Below the pieces are notes generated by a model that saw nothing but the letters and a program-made list of their open reading frames with translations, was not told the DNA's origin and made no database searches. A stretch of 10,702 nucleotides of DNA from JANXSD01 sp043758125 (GTDB lineage Bacteria; Bacteroidota; Bacteroidia; AKYH767-A; OLB10), in contig JAYVOC010000238.1 of the NCBI GenBank assembly GCA_043758125.1, forward strand, positions 1-10,702, in the 5' to 3' direction. Numbering within the stretch: position 1 is the first letter of the stretch; each line of letters opens with the position of its first letter. Shown piece after piece: positions 6,424 to 10,702 of this stretch. Position numbers and translations under genes: made by a program.

Positions 6424-6885
6424 ATGACGCACGAAGAAAAATTAAAATTTGTTACAGTAGAATTTCCCAATGAACTGTTAAAGATTGATCCCAATACACC
6501 ACCTTTATTTGGAAAAATGAATTTTCAACAAATGCTTGAACACATGAGTGATTCGGTAAGAGTAGCAAATGGAAAAACTAAATTTGATCTGCATACTGAA
6601 CAAGAAAAACTTCCTTTATTTCGTGCTTTCGTATTGTCGGATAAAGAATTTAAACCAAATACCAAAAATGCATTAATGGGAGAGGAGCCTCTTGCAATTA
6701 GAAACACATCACTTAAATTAGCGTTCGACGAATTGAATTTAGAGTTGGATGATTTTATAAAATATTTTGCACCAAATCCATCGAACAAATTAATGAATCC
6801 GTTTTTCGGACCATTCGATTTTCAAGAATGGACACATTTATTGCACAAGCATTCAACACATCATCTAAATCAATTTAGGTACTAA
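6424..6885 (+). CDS. DUF1569/DinB-like putative metal-binding four-helix protein
   Basis: 153 residues, no signal peptide, so cytoplasmic. The pattern fits the DUF1569 branch of the DinB/YfiT-like superfamily: an early helix FQQMLEHMSDSVRVA with H40, a middle region rich in F, K and L, and a C-terminal NPFFGPFDFQEWTHLLHKHSTHHLNQF. H143 and H147 (HxxxH, with H146 adjacent) together with H40 are the likely metal ligands. The NPFFG...W..L..KH..HHL.QF ending is the part I rely on most. Members are sometimes mis-named as oxepin-CoA hydrolases or aldehyde dehydrogenases; nothing here supports such a reaction. Biochemical role unknown; related DinB-fold proteins include thiol-dependent transferases. 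It lies 13 bp after ybaB on the same strand and is probably co-transcribed. It converges with the next gene across a 42-bp gap with no clear terminator. Confidence 0.8.
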   Translation: MTHEEKLKFVTVEFPNELLKIDPNTPPLFGKMNFQQMLEHMSDSVRVANGKTKFDLHTEQEKLPLFRAFVLSDKEFKPNTKNALMGEEPLAIRNTSLKLAFDELNLELDDFIKYFAPNPSNKLMNPFFGPFDFQEWTHLLHKHSTHHLNQFRY

Positions 6886-6927
6886 TCTTGGCTTAAGAAT
6901 TAAATCTAATTTATTTTTTTAGAAAAA

Positions 6928-7932
6928 TCAAATCGAATATTCATCCTTCTTGTTTAATGTAATTAGGTTTCCTGAATTGGGATCTACAAATTTATCTGTG
7001 TAGAATAACACGACATGCACATTGGATCCATTGAAAGTAAATTTCCCTTTGCCTTCGAATGTATGATTTAAAGTATCAGTAGCGGTGATACAAAGAAAGG
7101 TTTGAGGTGCAAGAAAAATACTATCCTTTACAGCATCATAAAAGAAAACTGGATTGGCCATAAAACAATCTGAAATTTTAAATATTTTACAAAAATTATT
7201 TAGTGTATCCGATGAACTTAATGCACCAATCCAATTATGGACGACACCCGATTGTAAATCTGTGGAGGAACAATTATAAATATTGCTAAGTTCTGATAAA
7301 CTATTTTTCATAATAACTTTCCGAACAACTGAATCTTTGTTTCCATCCGAATCAGTTACTACATAAGAGATATTATATTGTCCTTGCAAATTAATGTTTA
7401 AGGGATTCGTAACGATAACTTGTGAAGTAAGATTTCCATCTTCAACATCAAATGCAGAATAACCAACTTCAAAATAGGGAGAATTTAGCGTTATAATTAC
7501 TGTTTGATTTCCAAATAATGAAATTTTAGGACGAAACTTTAAAGGTTCTGGAATATGTAATTGAAAAGATCGCTGAAATATTTTACCACCGGTTCCTTTT
7601 GCAACAACATTTAAATTAAAATATCCAGTATCTGCAACTGAATTTACTTTTATTATTTGTGAAAGTGTTAAGTCAGGTTTAGATGGGTTCGGTGAATAGG
7701 ATATTTCCACTCCGTTTGGAACTCCAATGGTTGAAAATGTTACATCTTCTATATCACCACCCAAATAATAAATTTTTAATTCCCTAGAAAAAGTATCTCC
7801 TAATACTACTGTCGTATCCTTCACTCCAATAAATTTAAAGTCCATTGCATTTTGATCGTTTCCCTCTTTTTTACAAGAAGATATTAATGCGAAAAAAGTT
7901 GCAACTATTATTAACTTGACTATTTTTTTCAT
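6928..7932 (-). CDS. Lipoprotein with Ig-like domains including a DUF5011-type domain
   Basis: 334 residues. The signal MKKIVKLIIVATFFALISSC places the lipidated cysteine at C20, followed by KKEGND, so it is exported and membrane-anchored. Residues about 30-130 look like a first all-beta Ig-like domain. Residues about 137-208 match the DUF5011 pattern: ISLFGNQTVIITLNSPYFEVGYSAFDVEDG, then NLQGQYNISYVVTDSDGN, then VVRKVIM. Such domains usually act in adhesion or as spacers on surface proteins. Residues 212-334 are a separate region with four cysteines (C221, C248, C256, C281) and beta-rich sequence that I cannot assign. The start codon overlaps the stop of the upstream prolyl oligopeptidase by 4 bp (ATGA), and an AGGA lies 8 nt before it (7944-7941 on the minus strand), inside the upstream coding end. 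Co-translation with the peptidase is therefore likely. Function unknown; not an enzyme by any motif I see. Confidence 0.84.
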   Translation of the reverse strand: MKKIVKLIIVATFFALISSCKKEGNDQNAMDFKFIGVKDTTVVLGDTFSRELKIYYLGGDIEDVTFSTIGVPNGVEISYSPNPSKPDLTLSQIIKVNSVADTGYFNLNVVAKGTGGKIFQRSFQLHIPEPLKFRPKISLFGNQTVIITLNSPYFEVGYSAFDVEDGNLTSQVIVTNPLNINLQGQYNISYVVTDSDGNKDSVVRKVIMKNSLSELSNIYNCSSTDLQSGVVHNWIGALSSSDTLNNFCKIFKISDCFMANPVFFYDAVKDSIFLAPQTFLCITATDTLNHTFEGKGKFTFNGSNVHVVLFYTDKFVDPNSGNLITLNKKDEYSI

Positions 7933-10037
7933 AATGTCATTCCTAAATTATAGAATAAAAACGAGAAGATATCAGCTTGTTCATCTATCAATTTTCCTGT
8001 TGGTTTACCTGATCCATGTCCTGCATTAGTATCAATTCTAATTAGAACTGGATTTTGGCCCTGTTGATGCTCTTGCAATGTAGCAATAAATTTGAACGAA
8101 TGAGAAGGAACAACTCTATCATCATGATCAGCAGTTGTTACCATCGTAGCAGGATAATTTACTCCAGATTTAATATTATGCAATGGCGAATAAGCATAAA
8201 TTGCTTTAAATTGAATGGAGTCTTCACTAGAACCATAATCACTTTTCCATGCCCATCCAATTGTGAACTTATGGAATCGTAACATATCCATGACCCCAAC
8301 TGCAGGCAATGCCACTTTAAATAAGTCTGGTCGTTGTGTCATTACAGCACCAACTAATAATCCCCCATTTGATCGCCCACTAATTGCAAGTTTTTCATGA
8401 TTTGTATAGCCTTCTTTTATGAGATACTCTGCTGCTGCTATAAAATCATCAAATACATTTTGCTTTTTCAACTTTGTTCCGGCTTGATGCCATTCAGTTC
8501 CATATTCTCCACCACCTCTCAAACAAGGCATTGCAAAGATGCCACCCTGTTCCAGAAATACTAATCTTTCTGGTTTAAATTCTGGGGTCTTACTAATATT
8601 AAATCCTCCATAACCATAAAGTAAAGTAGGATTTTTTCCGTTTAATGTGTACCCTTTTTTTGCAACAATAAACATTGGAATCTTTGTTCCGTCTTTACTA
8701 GTATAAAAAATTTGTTTCGTCTCAAATTGATCTAAATCATAAGGAACGGCAGGCTTAAACATAATAGCAAGAAAATTCTTTTTCATATTGTATCTATAAA
8801 CCGTGGAAGGGGAAATAAAGCTTGCATAAGAAATAAAAACATTTGTGTCTGATGGAGATCCATTAATTGATTCAACTGTTCCTAAACCAGAAAAAGGAAT
8901 TTCATACACTTTCGCACCTTCATAATTATAAATGTATACTTTACTAGTCGCATCTTTCATATAATGAACAAGGATTGATTTCCAACAAAATGTTGCTCCT
9001 TGTAATATTTCTTTTTGCTCTGGTATAAAATCTTTCCACATATTAACTTGTGGTGAATTAGCATTCATTTTAATAATCTTTTTTTTGTCAGCATTATAAT
9101 TAGTTATAAAAAATAAATCATCACCTACATTACCAATTAAATCGAAATCGTGCTCAAATGTTTTTACAACTTGAATTAGTTTTGAGGTTGGTTTACTTAA
9201 ATCCTTTATGTATAAATTATTTCCACTTGTTGATTCAGTACCTGTTATAACAAGAAATTTTTCATCCTCTGTTATACTTGCCGAAAAATTTCTCATTGGA
9301 TGATTCTTATCTTCAAAAACTAATGAATCCAATTCTTGACTATTCCCAAGCTTATGGTAGTATACTTTATGAAACTCATTTTTTTCTGTATATGCTTTTG
9401 ACAATGAACTCGCATCATATCTGCTATAGAAAAAACCATCCTTCCACCATGCAATTCCAGAAAATTTAACTTTCGTTAATGTCTCAGGTAACGTCTTCAT
9501 TGATTTAGTTTCTTTTATTCGAATCACATTCCAATCACTTCCCGATTCACTTAAAACAAATGCCACATGTAACCCATCATTGGAAGGCACTGTTTGACTT
9601 ATTGCAGTAGTTCCATCTTCCGACAATTTATTAGGATCAAAATATTGGATCGGAACATATTCCATAGTTCGCATGTAATACAAAACAGGTTGATTGTTTT
9701 TTACATCTCTTCTATAATAGAAATAACTATTACCCGCTCTAAATGGAGCAGTGTAATTGACGAAGCTCCAATTTCTAATCATTTTTGCCTTTAAACTATC
9801 CCGAAAAGGAATCTGCTTTAGATAATTCTCCGTTAAATCATTTTGATTTTTTACCCAATCAGCAGTTTCTGATGAATGATCGTCTTCCAACCACCTGTAT
9901 GGATCAGCTACTTTAACAGAAAAATAATCATCTACTTGATCTGATTTCCTGGTGATAGGATACTTAATTGGTTGGGAATTGCTTTCTTGAATTGTTAATA
10001 TTGAAAACAAAAAACAAAGAATTTTTAGACGTCTCAT
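7929..10037 (-). CDS. Secreted prolyl oligopeptidase (serine peptidase family S9A)
   Basis: 702 residues, standard length for the family (about 690-710). It cleaves short peptides on the carboxyl side of proline. Residues 1-21 form a signal peptide (ILCFLFSILTI core, SNS before QP), so the enzyme is periplasmic or exported, unlike the cytosolic mammalian enzyme. The N-terminal YPITRKS..VADPYRWLEDD is the family opening. About 80-430 is the seven-bladed propeller that filters substrates by size, and about 430-702 with the N-terminal stretch is the alpha/beta hydrolase. The catalytic triad is S556 (SGRSNGG), D639 (ADHDDRVVP) and H674 (NAGHGSGKP). W597 and R641 correspond to substrate-binding residues of porcine POP, and LLYGYGGFNIS contains the oxyanion tyrosine. 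All key residues are intact, so it should be active. It overlaps the downstream lipoprotein gene by 4 bp and diverges from a DUF885 lipoprotein gene across 80 bp. Confidence 0.96.
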   Translation of the reverse strand: MRRLKILCFLFSILTIQESNSQPIKYPITRKSDQVDDYFSVKVADPYRWLEDDHSSETADWVKNQNDLTENYLKQIPFRDSLKAKMIRNWSFVNYTAPFRAGNSYFYYRRDVKNNQPVLYYMRTMEYVPIQYFDPNKLSEDGTTAISQTVPSNDGLHVAFVLSESGSDWNVIRIKETKSMKTLPETLTKVKFSGIAWWKDGFFYSRYDASSLSKAYTEKNEFHKVYYHKLGNSQELDSLVFEDKNHPMRNFSASITEDEKFLVITGTESTSGNNLYIKDLSKPTSKLIQVVKTFEHDFDLIGNVGDDLFFITNYNADKKKIIKMNANSPQVNMWKDFIPEQKEILQGATFCWKSILVHYMKDATSKVYIYNYEGAKVYEIPFSGLGTVESINGSPSDTNVFISYASFISPSTVYRYNMKKNFLAIMFKPAVPYDLDQFETKQIFYTSKDGTKIPMFIVAKKGYTLNGKNPTLLYGYGGFNISKTPEFKPERLVFLEQGGIFAMPCLRGGGEYGTEWHQAGTKLKKQNVFDDFIAAAEYLIKEGYTNHEKLAISGRSNGGLLVGAVMTQRPDLFKVALPAVGVMDMLRFHKFTIGWAWKSDYGSSEDSIQFKAIYAYSPLHNIKSGVNYPATMVTTADHDDRVVPSHSFKFIATLQEHQQGQNPVLIRIDTNAGHGSGKPTGKLIDEQADIFSFLFYNLGMTL

Positions 10038-10046
10038 AATTTTGAA

Positions 10047-10076
10047 TTGGCTGCTGCAAAAGAAACACTATTTTCG
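10047..10076 (+). promoter_or_regulatory. Candidate promoter for the DUF885 lipoprotein gene
   Basis: TTG (10047-10049) is followed after 19 bp by TATTTTCG (10069-10076), one mismatch from TAnnTTTG. It would give a leader of about 35 nt before the ATG at 10118. It lies within the 80-bp divergent spacer, whose minus strand must also carry the peptidase promoter. A minus-strand TTCTTTTG (10064-10057) is a weak candidate for that, without a clear -33 element. Confidence 0.43.
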
Positions 10077-10117
10077 TGATCATTCTCAGAAATCTTGCCT
10101 TAAACTTATAAAATCGG

Positions 10118-10702
10118 ATGAAAAATAACCGAATACCCTTATTAGGGATAATATTGATCACTTTATTTGCTTCTTGTGGAAATAAAACTGCTCCAAAAAC
10201 AAATGAAGAAGATGCACACTTCGAAAGATTCCGTGATTATTTCGTGGAGTCTCTTTGGAAAATAAGCCCTTCAGATGCCATTTATGCTGGTTATCACAAG
10301 TTCGATAGTATCTTGATTGCTCCTTCAGCTGAAAATCGTGAATTCGCAATTAAAGAATACAAAGCATTAGGCGATAGTATAAAAATGTTCGATGAGAAAA
10401 AACTGAACGAATTAAATCGAATCGACCTTTGGATGATGAGGGATAAAGTTGATGGGAGTATATGGTATATCAACGAATTTAAAAGCCATGAATGGAATCC
10501 AGCAAACTATAATGTAGCTGGTGAATTCGCCGAAATTTTAAATGGATCTTATGATAAATTAGATAATCGTCTGAAAATGTTTTCCCGCAGGTTGGAGCAA
10601 GTCCCTGTGTATTACAAAATCGCGAAGTTGCAATTAAAAATGCCTTCAATAGAACATACTGATTTGGCAATTTTACAAATAGATGGATCGATAGATGAAG
10701 TT
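10118..10702 (+). CDS. DUF885-family lipoprotein, 3'-truncated by window edge
   Basis: An uninterrupted frame of 195 codons from ATG 10118 runs off the window end with no stop. The signal MKNNRIPLLGIILITLFASC ends in a lipobox cysteine (C20) followed by GNK, so it is an envelope lipoprotein. The next part matches the N-terminal half of DUF885: HFERFRDYFVESLWKISPSDAI, then AGYHKFDS, a long helical stretch with NRIDLWMMRDKVDG, and HEWNPANYNVAG (W126-N-P-x-x-Y131), a recognisable family segment. DUF885 proteins are usually about 550-620 residues and are thought to be zinc-dependent hydrolases because many carry an HExxPGHH-like motif near the C-terminus. That part lies outside this window, so activity cannot be judged. 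It diverges from the secreted prolyl oligopeptidase, which fits a shared role in peptide processing (inference). No Shine-Dalgarno is seen before the start. Confidence 0.85.
   Translation, partial: MKNNRIPLLGIILITLFASCGNKTAPKTNEEDAHFERFRDYFVESLWKISPSDAIYAGYHKFDSILIAPSAENREFAIKEYKALGDSIKMFDEKKLNELNRIDLWMMRDKVDGSIWYINEFKSHEWNPANYNVAGEFAEILNGSYDKLDNRLKMFSRRLEQVPVYYKIAKLQLKMPSIEHTDLAILQIDGSIDEV

Noticed and set aside
6525..6788. 87-residue minus-strand ORF opposite the DUF1569-like gene
   Set aside because: Shadow of the real coding frame; no promoter, no signal or domain pattern.
6886..6927. Terminator between the convergent DUF1569-like and Ig-like lipoprotein genes
   Set aside because: TAAAT-CTA-ATTTA followed by a T-run is only a 5-bp all-AT stem, too weak to call.
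10158..10670. Minus-strand ORFs of about 63 residues near the window end
   Set aside because: They are opposite the DUF885 lipoprotein frame, which is open for 195 codons with a lipobox and family motifs.
1..10702. CRISPR array, transposon, phage, toxin-antitoxin or defence island
   Set aside because: No regular direct repeats, terminal inverted repeats, transposase, integrase, nuclease or toxin-like genes were seen; all larger genes fit ordinary metabolic, transport or envelope families.

Overview
The window looks like a piece of a low-GC Bacteroidota chromosome. This is inferred from several signs: TAnnTTTG-like promoter boxes, almost no Shine-Dalgarno sequences before the start codons, several short lipoprotein signals ending in SC, a DUF5011-type Ig-like domain and an exported prolyl oligopeptidase. 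I cannot name a genus. No tRNA, rRNA, CRISPR array, insertion sequence, integrase or phage gene is visible, and base composition is even, so this reads as core-type chromosome rather than a mobile island.

Layout. (1) 1-912 (+): ATP-type 6-phosphofructokinase, missing only its first twenty or so residues. (2) 987-1781 (+): small secreted outer-membrane beta-barrel protein behind an exact TACTTTTG promoter box and a perfect 8-bp-arm palindrome. A bidirectional terminator at about 1855-1888 separates it from the facing gene. (3) 5810 to 1900 (-): two different POT-family (PTR2) proton/peptide symporters, 583 and 489 residues, then a thioredoxin-like lipoprotein. A strong terminator lies between the two transporters, so the 583-residue one is probably its own unit, while the 489-residue one probably shares a transcript with the thioredoxin-like gene. 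(4) 5811-6104: 294-bp divergent spacer with inverted repeats and a possible 27-codon ORF. (5) 6105-6885 (+): YbaB/EbfC nucleoid protein and a DUF1569/DinB-like protein, probably one operon. (6) 10037 to 6928 (-): secreted S9A prolyl oligopeptidase overlapping by 4 bp (ATGA) a lipoprotein with Ig-like domains. (7) 10118 to the window end (+): the first 195 residues of a DUF885 lipoprotein, divergent from the peptidase.

Functional reading (inference): five genes fit peptide use at the cell envelope. These are an exported oligopeptidase, a DUF885 putative hydrolase, a surface or periplasmic Ig-like lipoprotein made with the oligopeptidase, and two di/tripeptide importers. The peptidase and transporter blocks are separated by the ybaB operon and are not one transcript. 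I see no convincing new defence, mobile or RNA-guided system. The most notable items are the coupled peptidase/lipoprotein pair with its unassigned cysteine-containing C-terminal region, the apparent extra membrane hairpin in the larger transporter, the Tyr-to-Phe change in the proton-coupling motif of the smaller one, and the palindrome upstream of the barrel-protein promoter box.
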